DNA of 64,000 nucleotides from Metaphire vulgaris (GCA_018105865.1 CM030840.1:9196294-9260293); one strand, 5' to 3'; positions 35,096-48,240 are shown, counted from the first letter of the stretch. Made by a program: numbers and translations. Notes: generated by a model not told the origin, from the letters alone.

Positions 35096-35708
35096 CAGAG
35101 TTATTTCTAGGATTGTGAATTGGAGTGGGGTGTCGGGAAAATCTGGGGTGTGTTTATTTCTAGGATTGTAGGATTGTGAATTTGGGGTGTCGGGAAAATC
35201 TGGGGGTGTCGAAATTTGGAAGTCTCAACCAAAAAGGCAACAAGCAATAAACGTTATAGAGACTCACAAAAGTCTGACAAGGAAAAAAGTCATCCGAGGA
35301 TAAAAGTTGTGGGGTGTATTTCTCCATTTGGGGGCAGGCCCCTTCAGAGGCTGAAGGAGGCCCAGGCCAGTTGGAATTTCGAGGCCTCTAGCTCCTATCC
35401 TTCCCAACAATTAAAATTTTGACAAGCGAAAAAAGGTAATCACCAAATTTTGAGGCCCCTTCTAGTAGTAGCTATCTAGCTTTCTAGCTCTCCCAGAATT
35501 CTAGACAAGGAAACAAAGGGAGGCCCCCAAATGATGGAGGCCCGGGCCGAATGGCCCTCCTGGCCCCCTCTGAATGGGCCTGTTTGGGGGTGTTCAGGGC
35601 TAATCAATATGCATTCTGTATGCATACCATTGTCACATTACCAAATTTTAGGGGGTGTCGACCTCAAATTGGGGGTGTTTGGGGTGTAGAAATATCCCCG
35701 TTGAAGAC
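35088..35708 (+). mobile_element. Second-level hAT-type insertion, TSD TTGAAGAC
   Basis: Element 35096-35700 starts CAGAGTTATTTCTA; its other end mirrors as CGGGGATATTTCTA (11 of 14 match). TTGAAGAC is exact at 35088-35095 and 35701-35708. GGGTGTCGGGAAAATCTGGG repeats near the left end. It lies within the RT piece of the outer element. Confidence 0.85.
35327..35590 (+). mobile_element. Third-level hAT-type MITE, TSD TTTGGGGG
   Basis: Element 35335-35582 starts CAGGCCCCTTCAGAGG; its other end mirrors as CAGGCCCATTCAGAGG. TTTGGGGG is exact at 35327-35334 and 35583-35590. It contains one inverted ACCTTTTTTCGCTTGTCA motif at 35420-35442. Confidence 0.88.
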
Positions 35709-36662
35709 CAACTGAACACCGATACACAGAGGATTGCCGAATACTGTAAAATATGGCGGGAAAGCCAGTTTCTAAAGGTACTGTGAAATAATCGAAATCG
35801 AAATCGCGATTATATAAAAAATCGTAATCGTGAAAAATAATCGAAAATAATCGTACTCGTAAAAAATAATCGTAATCGACCCAGCTCTATTTCAGATCCA
35901 TACAGTATATCATATTTAATATTATTACGAATAAATTTAAGTCGACAGGATTGATGGAATTAATTAGAATTTCTGATAGAACAACAGAAATTAAAATTAT
36001 TATTAACATAAACGTATATTTCAAAATTACAGTTATGTTATTCCAAAAATAATTAACATTTACCACCGTATTCAGAAAAGTCGCACTGAAACTCACCCTG
36101 AAGAACCAAACAGGTAGGGGAAATGGACGAGATTTCCATATTGCACTAGTCAACTCTGACCAATCAATATATCACTGGTCAACAAGGTTTTTGTTTCCTG
36201 TGCAATTTCTGGTGTTCCAGGTAGATTTTGTCATGCTGATTACAGGAATAATTTTGAAATGTTCCTATCACGTAAGTTTTTTGAGAAAAAGCTGATTTTA
36301 AATTTTAAAATTATAAGAATTTTAAAATCGTGGTTTTCGAGCGTTATCTGAGTTATGGGTATTCAGGTTGGGCAAGAATCTTGTGTGACCGCCATAACAG
36401 ATGTAATATGCACTGCTGGCTCACTTAACTACATGGATTTTGAAAATTAGTATAATTAGGCATGTCCAGACATGCCCAGACGTGCCCAAACCTGTCTTCA
36501 AGACTACATGCCTAGCATGTATTGTTGCTATGGTAACGCAGTCCTATATAAATACCAAGCAGCACTAGGAAGCAGCTGCAGTCTTTCTATTTGATGAGAT
36601 ATAGCTGTTTAGTTAAAGGCTGTGAATTGAATATATTAACTAATTTAATTAAAGTTTCTGAA

Positions 36663-37068
36663 ATGTCGCGTCGATGTCGCAATAGCAGTGACACGTTTTG
36701 CTACATCTGTGGAGAGTTTACGTTGAAATCACAGAAGCGGAGTATGACAGCAATCATAAAGAAAGGATATGAGTTATACTTTGGATGCAAAATTGGCGAC
36801 CAGGACAAAGTATGGGTACCTCATATATGTTGTTCATCTTGTGCTACCAGTCTGCGAGCTTGGCTTGCAGGTAAGCGTCCATCCATGCCATTCGCCATAC
36901 CATTGATATGGAGGGAGCAGAATAATCATGTAACGGATTGCCTTCTTCTGCATGACGAATGTTACAGGATTTTCTTCAAAGAATAGGAAGTCTATTGAGT
37001 ATCCTAACCTTGCCTCGGCAATGAGACCAGTTCCACACGACGAGAGTCATCCTGTTCCAACCCCCTCC
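36663..37068 (+). pseudogene. Zinc-finger N-terminus of the 36-38 kb element
   Basis: From ATG 36663 (MSRRCRNSSDTFCYICGEFT) the protein shows CxxC in FCYICGEF, then CCSSC near 36828 and a GKRPSMPFAIPLIWRE segment. An extra base near 36940 shifts the frame. In the shifted frame CFFCMTNVTGFSSKNRKSIE and ASAMRPVPHDESHPVPTPPS continue to about 37060. A second shift near 37065 leads into the frame of the main ORF. The Cys pairs suggest a DNA-binding or RING-like fold; I cannot name it. Confidence 0.8.
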
Positions 37069-38408
37069 AGTTTTGGACACTGGAGGATGAGGACAAGCAT
37101 GCAGAGACAGATGAAATGCTGCAGATAGTTGATGATTCAGCTACGGAAGACCCAGAGTTTGAGCCATTGACATCCAGCAATCCTCATTTGATTTCTCAGG
37201 CAGAGCTCAATGACTTAGATTTGTCAAAAAATCAAGCAGAATTGCTTGGATCTAGGTTGCAAGGATGGAATCTGCTCTCTCCAGGTACAAAAGTTTCAGT
37301 ATTTCGTAAACGGCATGAAGACTTGACTCGAATCTTCAAAAAAATCGACAGTCTTACTTTTTGCATTGACATTGATGGATTGCTTTCTGCTTTCGGCTGT
37401 AAGCACAATCCATCCGAATGGCGACTTTTTGTTGACTCTTCGCTGTTAAGTTTAAAGGCTGTTTTGCTGCACAATGGCAATTCATACCCTTCAGTACCCA
37501 TTGGACATGCTGCTTACATGAAGGAAACATATGAGAACACGCAGCTGCTATTGAAACACATAGAATACTCGAGATACAACTGGAATATATGTGAAGATCT
37601 GAAAGTTGTTGCAATTCTACTCGGTCTGCAGCTAGGCTACACCAAGTACTGCTGCTTTCTTTGCGAGTGGGACAGCCGAGCTAGAGATTCACATTATGTG
37701 AGAAAGGTCTGGCCACCTTGCAGGGACTTGGTTCCAGGACAGAAGAACGTTAAACATGATCCTCTCTTTGATCCAAAGAACATTTATCTCCCACCTTTGC
37801 ACATCAAACTTGGGTTAATGAAAAACTTTGTCAAAGCAATGAACAAAGAAAGTGAAGCCTTTACATACTTACGACAGAGGTTTCCATGCACCAGTGATGC
37901 TAAAATAAAAGAAGGCGTTTTTGTTTGCCCACAGATTCGAGAGATGCTCAAGGACAGTCACTTTAAGGGCCTTCTGCAGGGTGCCGAGCATGTTGCCTGG
38001 ACAGCCTTCAGGGATGTTGTTGCTAACTTTCTGGGCAACTACAAGGCGCCAAACTATGTTGAACAAGTTGGAAATCTGCTACAAGCTTACAAGACAATGA
38101 AATGCAACATGTCACTGAAGATACACTTCCTTCATTCTCACTTGGACTTCTTCCCGGACAATCTCGGCGCCGTCAGTGATGAACATGGTGAAAGATTTCA
38201 CAAAGACATTGCCAGCATCGAGAAACGCTACCAGGGAAAGTGGAGTCCGTCTATGCTCGGAGACTACTGTTGGTCACTGATACGTGAAGCACAGGACAGT
38301 GACTACAAACGAAAATCTACAGCAAAACATTTCAAATTTTCTCATGTCTTGTCATTATTGCCTAGATCCTTCTGTAGGATTATGTTGCAGAAGACGTTAC
38401 AATACTAA
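37069..38408 (+). CDS. Large ORF of unnamed transposon-associated family
   Basis: An intact frame of 430 codons from ATG 37116; homologous reading continues upstream to about 37069. Conserved blocks: WRLFVDSSLLSLKAVLLHNG (37420), EDLKVVAILLGLQLGYTKYC (37592), CFLCEWDSRARDSHY, LPPLHIKLGLMKNFVKAMNK (37790), SLKIHFLHSHLDFFPDNLG (38114) and VSDEHGERFHKDI (38172). Asp in FVDSS, Asp in EDLKV and Glu in HGERF could form a DDE triad (inference). Related proteins are usually labelled uncharacterized. TIRs at 36173 and 38549 enclose it, so it is probably the transposase. Base composition matches the surroundings. Confidence 0.75.
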
Positions 38409-38552
38409 ATGCTAAATTGTCGATTTCTTAAAAACCTTACGTGATACAGAAATTCTAATTACATATTTGTGTTCAGCAAGTCAAAATCTATTAGTTTCAC
38501 CAAAATTTGTAGAGGAAACAAAAACTTGCATAAAATTTGTTGACCAGTGTAT

Positions 38553-38855
38553 TCAGTGGATCAAGCACGGCCTTCAACCCACTAAAAATGTCTAATCCTG
38601 TAGTACGACCATGCATTGGAGTAAATCCTGCCAGTTAGTTTAAAATCTTAATTGCTTGGACAAAAGCTAACATCTGTGCGGTGTCTGTAACATCAGTACT
38701 CTCGTCCAGAGCTAAAGAAAATTAAGTGCACTTAACCTGTCTATGACTCAACTGTGTTGTCAGATCCTTTGCTATATCTTCAACTCGACTTTGCGTGGTC
38801 ATTCTTGATAACGGTACTTTATTAAATAAGCTTGCTTTTTCAGGGCTTAGTTCTG
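38553..38855 (+). other. No gene seen
   Basis: Decayed DNA between the transposon end and a minus-strand LINE tail. CAGTGGATCAAGCACGGCCT at 38556 may belong to an old repeat. Confidence 0.4.
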
Positions 38856-38859
38856 AGCT

Positions 38860-39130
38860 ATTAATTCTTCATCATCAAGTTCCCTGTCCTGGGACAGGTT
38901 CAGGGCTCCATTGTTTTCATTCTTCTCTGCGTCTTGCTTTTTTGATTCCTGCATAGGTCTTGTGACGCTGTGTATCTGTTTTCATCATCCAGTAAAATAG
39001 CATCCTCCTTGGTCTTCCTTTTGTCTTTCTTCCTGATATTCTTCCCTCAATTACTGTTCTGAGTAATGAATCTCCTCTTAGTACGTGTCCAATCCAGTTC
39101 CTCTGTCTTTTTTGATGGTGCTGATTACAC
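38860..39130 (-). pseudogene. RTE-like LINE 3' tail
   Basis: On the minus strand ELDWTRTKRRFITQNSN and KDKRKTKEDAILLDDEN follow the pattern of the LINE tail near 24660-24790. The end (CTGTCCCAGGACAGGGAAC then TTGATGATGAAG) resembles GTCGAGAGACAGGAACAC TGATGATGATGAA at 24860-24899. It is heavily mutated. Confidence 0.65.
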
Positions 39131-39359
39131 TGGTTTACATCAAATTTATTGTCTAAGCTTTCTTAACAGATTAAGGACAATTTCAATGTCCTAAACCCAA
39201 ATATAACATTGGTTTTGCTCAATCAGGTCAACTTTTTGATATATCGCTACTTTATGATTTTTCATGTATACATGTGTTTTTTATTAACGCCATGCAGATT
39301 TCATTATAATGAAATGGTCAACACACAGTTTGTTGCCTGAGAGTAAGACCTGTTCTTGA

Positions 39360-40345
39360 TTAATTTTGGTGTCCTGATTCCAAAAATGTTAACCGTTTTG
39401 CCCCATCGGCTCTAGTTTTTGAGATACGGCTTAGTCGTCCTTGTATTTTGGTTCTACTAAAGTGCGTTAACTGCAGAATCCTTAATCTATTCAAATTCTA
39501 TAATTGAACAGCAAAAATCTTCAAAGCAACAACTATTACATATTTAGATACAACTATATTAATGAGTGAATTAGTTGTCATTCATTTTGTCACACTAGAA
39601 ATCAGAAAAAATGACACTTCAAGCATTTAACATGCAATTGTATTTCAAAATGTGTCCTGGAGGCATGTTGCTGCTCCTGCGTCCACAATTACCTCAAACA
39701 GTTGTCATGAATCATGTTTATTTAATTAAATAATATAATTTATGATACTGCACATATTTCAATTGATTTCTTCTGGAAATATAAAACCTTTAATGTTAAT
39801 AACAAAGACCTTTAGGTGAGAGCAATCAAAAGCTACATAGAGCAAGTATATGTAATCATCATGCACTTCCAATATAGGATATATGGCCATACCTAAAAAA
39901 ACTAAAGCTAATAGAGGAAATCTGATGCCATATTTGGAATCAGGACCCATAAAAATATTAAGAAACAGATCTTACTTGTAAGGCAACAGGGCAACACAAA
40001 TTTTTTTTTTGCAATGTGATATAGGCAATTATCATGCACTTGCAGTCTACGGTTATGTGACCGTATCTCAAAAACTAGAGATGATAGAAAAAATCTGATG
40101 CCATATTTGGAATCAGGACCCATAAATATACTAAGAAACAGGTCTTACTTCTAAGGCAACAGGGCAACAAAAATTTTTTGTTGCAATGTGATATAGGCAA
40201 TTATCATGCATGTCCGGTCTAAAATATATGGCCGAATCTCACAAACTAGAGCTGATAGAAAAAATCTGATGCCATATTTGGAATCAGCACCCTAAATATA
40301 CCCAAAAAGAAGTCTAACTTCTGAGAGAACTGACAAAAAAAATTT
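39360..40345 (+). repeat. 172-bp tandem repeat with an inverted copy upstream
   Basis: TCTGATGCCATATTTGGAAT occurs at 39921, 40094 and 40265, spacing 173 and 171 bp. Each unit also holds GTATCTCAAAAACTAGAG-like and AGGCAACAGGGCAACA segments; about 3.5 units cover 39840-40345. At 39375-39440 the same core occurs inverted (CTGATTCCAAAAATG through GAGATACGGC). The arrangement suggests subterminal repeats of a larger element. Confidence 0.85.
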
Positions 40346-40493
40346 GTTGGTTGCCCTCTAATGTTACAAAATGCAGTCGATTTAGTTATAAGACTAGATT
40401 TTTTTAAAACACTTTAGCAAAAAAACCTGACCTGATTCAAAGAAACCAGTGTCATTTTCAGTTTTAGCAGTACCTAATTATCATAAATCAGTT

Positions 40494-41278
40494 TTAAAAA
40501 CTTAGACAATTTTCAAAAATATTTTTTTTGTAAACCTGTGTTATCGATCTTTGTTCGTCCACCATCTGTAGTAATTCATCGTTTTCTTGTCCGTCCACTT
40601 GATGTTTTCCGTTCTTCTCCATATCCACATTTTCGAATGCTTCCAGCTTTTGTACGTCCTTCTTCTGGAGAGTCCAGGTTTCTGAGGCATATAAAGTGAC
40701 ACTCCATATCAACGTTTTTATCAGCCTCTTCTTCAGTTCTCTATTTAGCCCTCCTGTTACCAGTTCTCCTCTGTCCAAAAAGGCTTGTTTTCCCATTGCT
40801 TTTCTTCTCTTTATCTCCTCCTGGCATCTGGAATCTTCTGTTATAATCTCCCAAGGTAGCAGAATTGTGTGACCTGTTCCAGTTCTGTTCCATCAACCGT
40901 TATGGTGAATCTAGGTGGATTTTTGCTCTTTGTTATTACCATGATTTTTGTTTTCGAGTGTTTTTTCATGCCATATTCTTTTGATGTTGTATTTAGTTTT
41001 TCCATTATTCTTTGTAGATCTCTTTTACTCCCTATTTTCATCGCTTGATCGTCTGCAAAACGTATGGCTTGTATCAGTTTCCCTCCAATGTTTATTTCCG
41101 CTCTTTCTTCTTCTAATGCCTCTCTTATTAGTTCCTCAATGTAGATGTTGAATAGCAGCGGTGAAAGTGGTCAGCCTTGTCGTGATCCCCTTCCGATTTC
41201 TCCGGTTTCCGAGTTATCTTTCTCAATCCGTATTTGTATTGTTTTTTCCACGTATAAGTTCCTAATCAGCCTTCTGTC
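40494..41278 (-). pseudogene. RTE-like LINE, RT palm to tail
   Basis: Minus strand, starting near 41278: RRLIRNLYVEKTIQIRIEK, GSRQG.PLSPLLFNIYIEEL, GGKLIQAIRFADDQAMKIGS (the FADD active site, near 41050), VDGTELEQVTQFCYLG, then after a shift near 40850 LNRELKKRLIKTLIWSVTLY and ASETWTLQKKDVQKLEAFEN. It stops near 40500 before the GRP motif. One stop lies in the G.PLSPLLF block. Confidence 0.87.
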
Positions 41279-41425
41279 CCTGTAACGGTATCTTATAGGC
41301 TTAGCTAATGGCTAGCGTATCGGTATAAGATAACACGTAAGAAAGTAAGGTAGTTGTATTCTAGTTAGAATCCAAAGAGTGACTGTCCATATACTATATT
41401 AAACTCTAGCTAAGCGTCTCTATCC
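41279..41425 (+). repeat. 145-bp dispersed repeat, copy 1
   Basis: TGTAACGGTATCTTATAGGC through CCATATACTATATTAA matches 43096-43225 with about four differences. It ends near CTAGCTAAGCGTCTCTAT. It begins TG but I see no CA end, so LTR identity is not shown. Confidence 0.8.
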
Positions 41426-41429
41426 CCCG

Positions 41430-42555
41430 CCAAATCCAACCCAGAGCCTCACCGTGGCGCGGGGGTGAACGGCCAAGTAGGGGATTGCCTGCTAGGGCTA
41501 TACCACCAGTGGTGAAGGTGTTTAACACCAAAGTACCACCTTGGGCGTTACGTGAGGTGGGCAGGCCTAACAGGAACCCTGAAAATGGACAGCAAATGTG
41601 GGAAATGGTAACCATGTCCTCCAAGATGGGGGTTGGGCATCGGGCCAGCAACCCGACACCGAAAAACACAAACAGCTACAGAAACGACGAGAAAATTTCA
41701 ACCCGGAAACATCGGGCAGCGAAGCGAAGGTGTGACACCGGACCAGGATCACGTCAGCAATAGTCGAGAGACGTGCTCAGCAACAAGTGTCTCTTTGACG
41801 CGGCTGGGTGAAAGCCCTAGGGAAGCCCAGCAGCCGATAAACCAGATCTTCAATGCCAAAACAATAACAAGGATCGGCGCTTGGAACGTCCGTACGCTAT
41901 ATCAATGTGGAAGAATGGACCAAGTGCTGAAAATTGTAAGTGATTACAACCTCGACAAGGCTCGACATCTTAGGACTAAGTGAAACACGTTGGACAGGAC
42001 ATGGTCGCTTCACCAACAAAGGAATGACAATTCTGTACTCTGGCGAAGAGGAGCATCAGCGTGGAGTTGGCATCATCCTAAACAAAACCGCTGGCAGAGC
42101 TCTGATAGCATGGAAGCCTGAGTGACCGCATAATCACAGGCAGATTCCAGACGAGACACACAAAAGCCTAATACAGATCTATGCACCAACAGAGATGGCC
42201 AAAGAAGACGAAAAAGACAAGTTTTACGAGCTACTGCAGGAAGTGCTAGACAATGTACCAAGCTATGACATCAAATTGGTCATTGGCGACTACAATGCTA
42301 AGATTGGACAGAGATGGCATGGAACGGAGCAGGTTATTGGGCCACACGGTTCTACCACCGAAACAAATGACAACGGTGAAAGGCTGACGTGCAGCACAGT
42401 TGGACTGTGTGTAGGAAACACATATTTCCAACATAAAAACATACACAAAACAACATGGACATCTCCTGATGGCAAAACAACAAATGAGATTGAGTACATC
42501 TGCATAAGCGGCAGATGGAGGTCATCACTAATGGATGTGCGTGCATATAAATGAG
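41430..42555 (+). pseudogene. RTE-like LINE 5' region and endonuclease
   Basis: After a GC-rich leader (41430-41830), the endonuclease begins TRIGAWNVRTLYQCGRMDQ (41870), with a shift near 41950, then LGLSETRWTGHGRFTNKGM, QRGVGIILNKTAGRALIAW, a stop near 42121, IQIYAPTEMAKEDEKDKF, DIKLVIGDYNAKIGQRWHG (42270) and EIEYICISGRWRSSLMDVRA (42490). It breaks off at 42555 before the linker. Confidence 0.88.
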
Positions 42556-43015
42556 CCGATCTTGGCGTCTGTTACTCTGTCCTTCTCTGCGTCCCTGTGC
42601 CTCGCGCCGGTTGTCTTGTACAGATTTGGAGGCGGTTGTTCGCTCGGTTGTGCGTCGGTTGATCTCTCTGCTTCTTCTTTGTCCACGTCCTTGTGTCTCG
42701 CGTCGGTTGGATCTGTGCTTGTCCTTCTCCGCGTCCTTATGCGTCGGCTTCTGTTTGAATTTGACACGGCGAGAGCGGAATTTCTTGGTCGGTCGGTTGA
42801 ACTCTCCCGCGGGGGGTCGCGGATGGTCAACGTTTAATGCTTCACAGATGTGACTCTCCTCTTTTCTTCGACGACCAGAGGTTATCTGGGTGCGGTGGAG
42901 GGAGTTCTGCTTCGCTTCCCAAATGATCATTGGATTTAACGGAAAAAATAATTTCAATTTCAACTGCACAGAGTCTGGGGAAACTGTTAAGGCGTGATTA
43001 AAAGGAACTAGATTT
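42556..43015 (-). other. Unrecognised GC-rich segment with internal tandem
   Basis: A CT/GTC-rich block with repeats of GCGTC.CTGTG.CTCGCGTCGGTT. The minus strand has an open frame (42969-42528) rich in Arg, Lys and Glu (RRETQGRGQRRSREINRRTT) that I cannot assign. It could be the leader of a retroelement; there is no evidence either way. Confidence 0.35.
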
Positions 43016-43093
43016 GAGTGTTATTATTTAGTAGACCAAGTGTCGGTAGACCAATTGTCGTAGTAGACCAAGACCAAAAGTCTGTAGGCGAAG

Positions 43094-43239
43094 TGTCTGT
43101 AACGGTATCTTATAGGCTTAGCTAATGGCTAGCGTATCGGTATAAGATAACACGTAAGAAAGTAAGGTAGTTGTATTCTAGTCGGAATCCAAAGAGTGAC
43201 CGTCCATATACTATATTAACTATAACTACACGTGTCTGT

Positions 43240-43245
<6 letters not shown>
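43094..43245 (+). repeat. 145-bp dispersed repeat, copy 2
   Basis: Same sequence as 41279-41425. CTAAGCGTCTCTAT, its expected end, appears at 43967-43980 on the far side of the LINE, so the LINE probably inserted within this copy. Confidence 0.8.
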
Positions 43246-43970
<725 letters not shown>

Positions 43971-43980
43971 TCTCTATAGA

Positions 43981-44870
43981 GTTCCATCACTGGATGGGAG
44001 GCGTGGCTTGGAACTGTCAGTACCACACGTGACAGTGTCGTAGACGAAAAGTCTGTAGACGAATTGTCGTTATACCATTTGGATGCTTTGTTTCGCAATG
44101 TCTTCGGCAATTATATTCCTTAATAACATTCAGCGACCCACGGCATATTAAGCACATTGCCTTACCACCGATTAGTTCCATATTTTAAAGTATACTGTTC
44201 TCCAATCGTCATGAAATAACCGGTTTGTTTTTTCTTCACTTTCATTATTTCTTTGTCAACGCGACGTCTTTTAGCTGCTTGTTGGGACATATAAAACAAT
44301 TTATCATTTTTCAGACCTGGTCTTAAATTTAAAACATACCTGTTTGATTTGGCTTATCTCTCTTATATTGCTCTCCCGCTGTTCTGACTGATTTTCCTGG
44401 CTCTAATTCTATTTGGATTTGGTGCGCCATCGGTTGATGCCCTGTGCATTATGTTAGTGGCGCCATAGAAGTTGATTGATTGATTGACTGACTGGTTGAT
44501 TGATTGATTGCTGACTGATATATATATATACATTATTTACGACGCCCTTAACGCGTGGCAACCATACCTAGTAAAACTAAAACAAGTGGGAAAATAGCGA
44601 AACTGCCATGTCAAACACATACAATGTTCTTTATTGTTAAAAAAATTAATTTAACGAATTAATTAAAACAAAGCGATAGCCTGGCTGGACATTACTGCGG
44701 CGACCGTATTCGCTAGATAGATCATCCTATTATTTTTCTTATACAGCTCATTGTCTCGATAATGTTCTCATTTTCCCCATTATTTATAAAACATTGTTTG
44801 AGAATATGGCGCCTTTTTAACATGTTCGCCGCTCCCCTGGTGCTAAAACCTAAAATCTGGCCATGCCACC
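43981..44870 (+). other. No gene seen; GATT/GACT tandem at 44470-44520
   Basis: Unassigned DNA. A short tetranucleotide array (TTGATTGATTGACTGACTGG) occurs near 44472-44515. Confidence 0.45.
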
Positions 44871-44875
44871 GAATA

Positions 44876-46094
<1,219 letters not shown>

Positions 46095-46337
46095 GCCTAG
46101 TCATTGGCTTAGCCACGGCTATAGGGCCCGGGGCCCGGCCCTTATTTGGGCTGGAACCAGTCGTGGGACTTGTGCAAACCCCGTTGAGTAGTTTGGATAG
46201 TAGGGGTAGGAATATTCTCAGATGGATTCAAAATTGGTTGAAGGGAAGAAGACAGAAGGTTGGCATTAGGGAGGCCATTCGGAATGGGCAAGAGTTATTA
46301 GTGGAGTGCCTCAGGGCTCAGTGCTGGGGCCATTGCT

Positions 46338-46455
<118 letters not shown>

Positions 46456-47012
46456 CATCGATGAAGGATTACTATCCAAAATTTAAAAGTGATACAAAGA
46501 TATGTAGAAATATTGAATCGGAGGATGATGCTAAAATTTGACATGAGGATCTACGGAAATTATTTCAGTGGTCTGTGGACTGGCAGATGCTTTTCAATAT
46601 TGATAAATGTTCTGTAATGCATGTTGGGAAATTTAATAATGGTAATGAATATTCTTTAGGGGAAGGTTCTAACCACAACAGAAAAAGGAAGAGGCTTGGG
46701 GGGAATCATCCATAGAAGTATGAATCCATCACACCAATGGATGGAGACAAAAAAAGGGTAACCAAATGTTGGGAATGATGAAAAGGACAATAGTGAGTTG
46801 AGACAAAGATATGATCATAAAACTTTATAAGTCATTGGTAAGGCCTCTTCAAGAATACTGTGTTCAGGCATGAAATCTATTCTTGTAAAAAGATATAGAG
46901 CTTTTAGAACAAGAGCAAAGACGAGCAACGAAGATGGTCAATGGGTGCCATAATTTAAGCTACGAAAAAAGACTTCAATATTGCAATATTGTGGACTGAC
47001 AACATTAGACAG

Positions 47013-47016
<4 letters not shown>

Positions 47017-47087
<71 letters not shown>

Positions 47088-47092
47088 GAGAG
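47017..47092 (+). repeat. (GA)n inside LINE coding sequence
   Basis: About 36 GA units lie where related ORFs read Arg-Glu-Arg before GLDLIETYKI. The frame translates as alternating Arg-Glu through the array. Confidence 0.95.
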
Positions 47093-47279
47093 AAAGAGGA
47101 TTGGATTTGATAGAAACATACAAAATAATGACTGGGAAAGTAAATGTGCCATACGATCGATTCTTGACATTGGCACACTATAGCAGCACAATAGGCCACA
47201 AATGCAAATTGTTTAAGCAGAGGATTTGTCCAAGAAAGAAATTTTTTTGACTGCAAGGGTTGTGGAAAAATGGAACAGT

Positions 47280-47552
47280 TTGGACCAGGGCTTTTTTAGT
47301 AAAAAAATATTTTCCGGAACGCAACAGTCAGGTTAGGGTTAGGGTTAACATTAACCCTAACCCTAAAAAATCATCAGTCATGCCACATTTGTAATCAGAA
47401 ATTTGAAAATGATACGGACAATAGATATAGTTCTAAATTTTCTATTTAATAACTTAACTTTGCAAAAAAGTCTTCGGATTTTCCGGAACGCGGTTCGGAT
47501 TTTCCAGAACGCCGTTCCGCCTCGTTCCGGCCCAAAAAGCCCTGGTTTGGAC
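47280..47552 (+). mobile_element. hAT-type MITE in LINE, TSD (G/T)TTTGGAC
   Basis: Element 47288-47544 has ends CAGGGCTTTTTTAG and the complement of CAGGGCTTTTTGGGCC. GTTTGGAC follows it and TTTTGGAC precedes it. Removing it restores the LINE reading WNSLDEVG. Inside, 47336-47367 holds TTAGGGTTAGGG followed by its complement, a telomere-like palindrome. A second, inverted copy is at 9366-9830. Confidence 0.88.
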
Positions 47553-47683
47553 GAGGTGGGAGTGACAGTTGAAACAGTAAACGGATTCAAAGGCGATCTC
47601 GATAAACTAGGTTATTGAATGCAGATGGTTACATCAGTGGTTTTCACACAGGCTTACTTAGCCTCCTAAACCACTTAAAATAA

Positions 47684-47831
<148 letters not shown>

Positions 47832-47959
47832 AGTGATATCAAGAAAAATATGTACGAAAGAAATTGAAAGGGCTTGACTTTACACGACTTTATTTGCTCG
47901 TCAGTTTTTTTCACCCGAAATTTCTCAAGAACGAAAAATAGCGCCGCTCAGTACTTGTG

Positions 47960-48240
47960 TCTAGGATGAGTGGGCATGCATCCCCACCGGACTTTTTGGC
48001 TTGTCAAACCTATTTTTGGGTAATATCTAAAACTACTGGGGTAAACTGCGGATGACCTTTTTTCTTTTTTGCTTGTCAACCTATTTTTCGGTCACATTGT
48101 TGTAAAATGAGGGGAAAATTCCCTTTTGTAAGCCTTTTCCGGCAAAGTTTATTGATTTTTTCCTTTTCTTTTCATCACCCACCAACTTCCTATGAATTAA
48201 TTTCATCCACACCAAGAAATCCTGGAACCGCCACTGCTAA
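47960..48240 (+). mobile_element. MITE with GGAACCGCCACTG end, 5' truncated
   Basis: Same family as 13085-13350, as listed there. The right terminus GGAACCGCCACTG is at 48228-48240. The left terminus is missing. GGACTTTTTGGCTTGTCAAA (47989) and GATGACC..TTTGCTTGTCAA (48051-48080) are the internal motifs. Confidence 0.8.

Larger units (their letters stand above)
34527..35897 (+). mobile_element. hAT-type non-autonomous element, TSD TTTCAGAT
   Basis: Element 34535-35889 begins TAGAGGTGGGTCGATTA and ends with the complement of TAGAGCTGGGTCGATTAC. TTTCAGAT is exact on both sides, and the uninterrupted LINE at 55227-55234 has the empty site. Subterminal DNA is full of ATCGAAATCGAAATCG. Inside is a LINE RT fragment, itself split by the element at 35096-35700. 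Confidence 0.93.
33478..35905 (-). mobile_element. LINE tail split by insertions (family of 54.8 kb)
   Basis: Three minus-strand pieces, 33506-33791, 34409-34526 and 35890-35905, align in order with the uninterrupted copy at 54814-55260. The (ATC)n at 33478-33508 is its 3' repeat tail. A CR1-like LINE fills the first gap (33793-34408) and a hAT-type element the second (34535-35889). Residual coding includes the RG.PRNK/WIDNIKEDF motif on the minus strand. Confidence 0.85.
36173..38549 (+). mobile_element. Unclassified DNA transposon, CACTGG termini, TSD TAT
   Basis: Terminal inverted repeats of about 85 bp: CACTGGTCAACAA opens both arms. The right arm has an 11-bp block missing from the left; then both share GTTTTTGTTTCCT, a TTT.TGGTG stretch, and TAGATTTTG followed by TTGCTGA or ATGCTGA. 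TAT flanks each end (36170-36172, 38550-38552). CACTG termini with a 3-bp duplication recall CACTA/CMC elements (inference). It carries an N-terminal zinc-binding frame (36663-36940) and the large frame 37116-38408. Confidence 0.82.

Noticed and set aside
39840..40345. CRISPR-like array
   Set aside because: Units are about 172 bp, contiguous and diverged, without spacers; the genome is eukaryotic.
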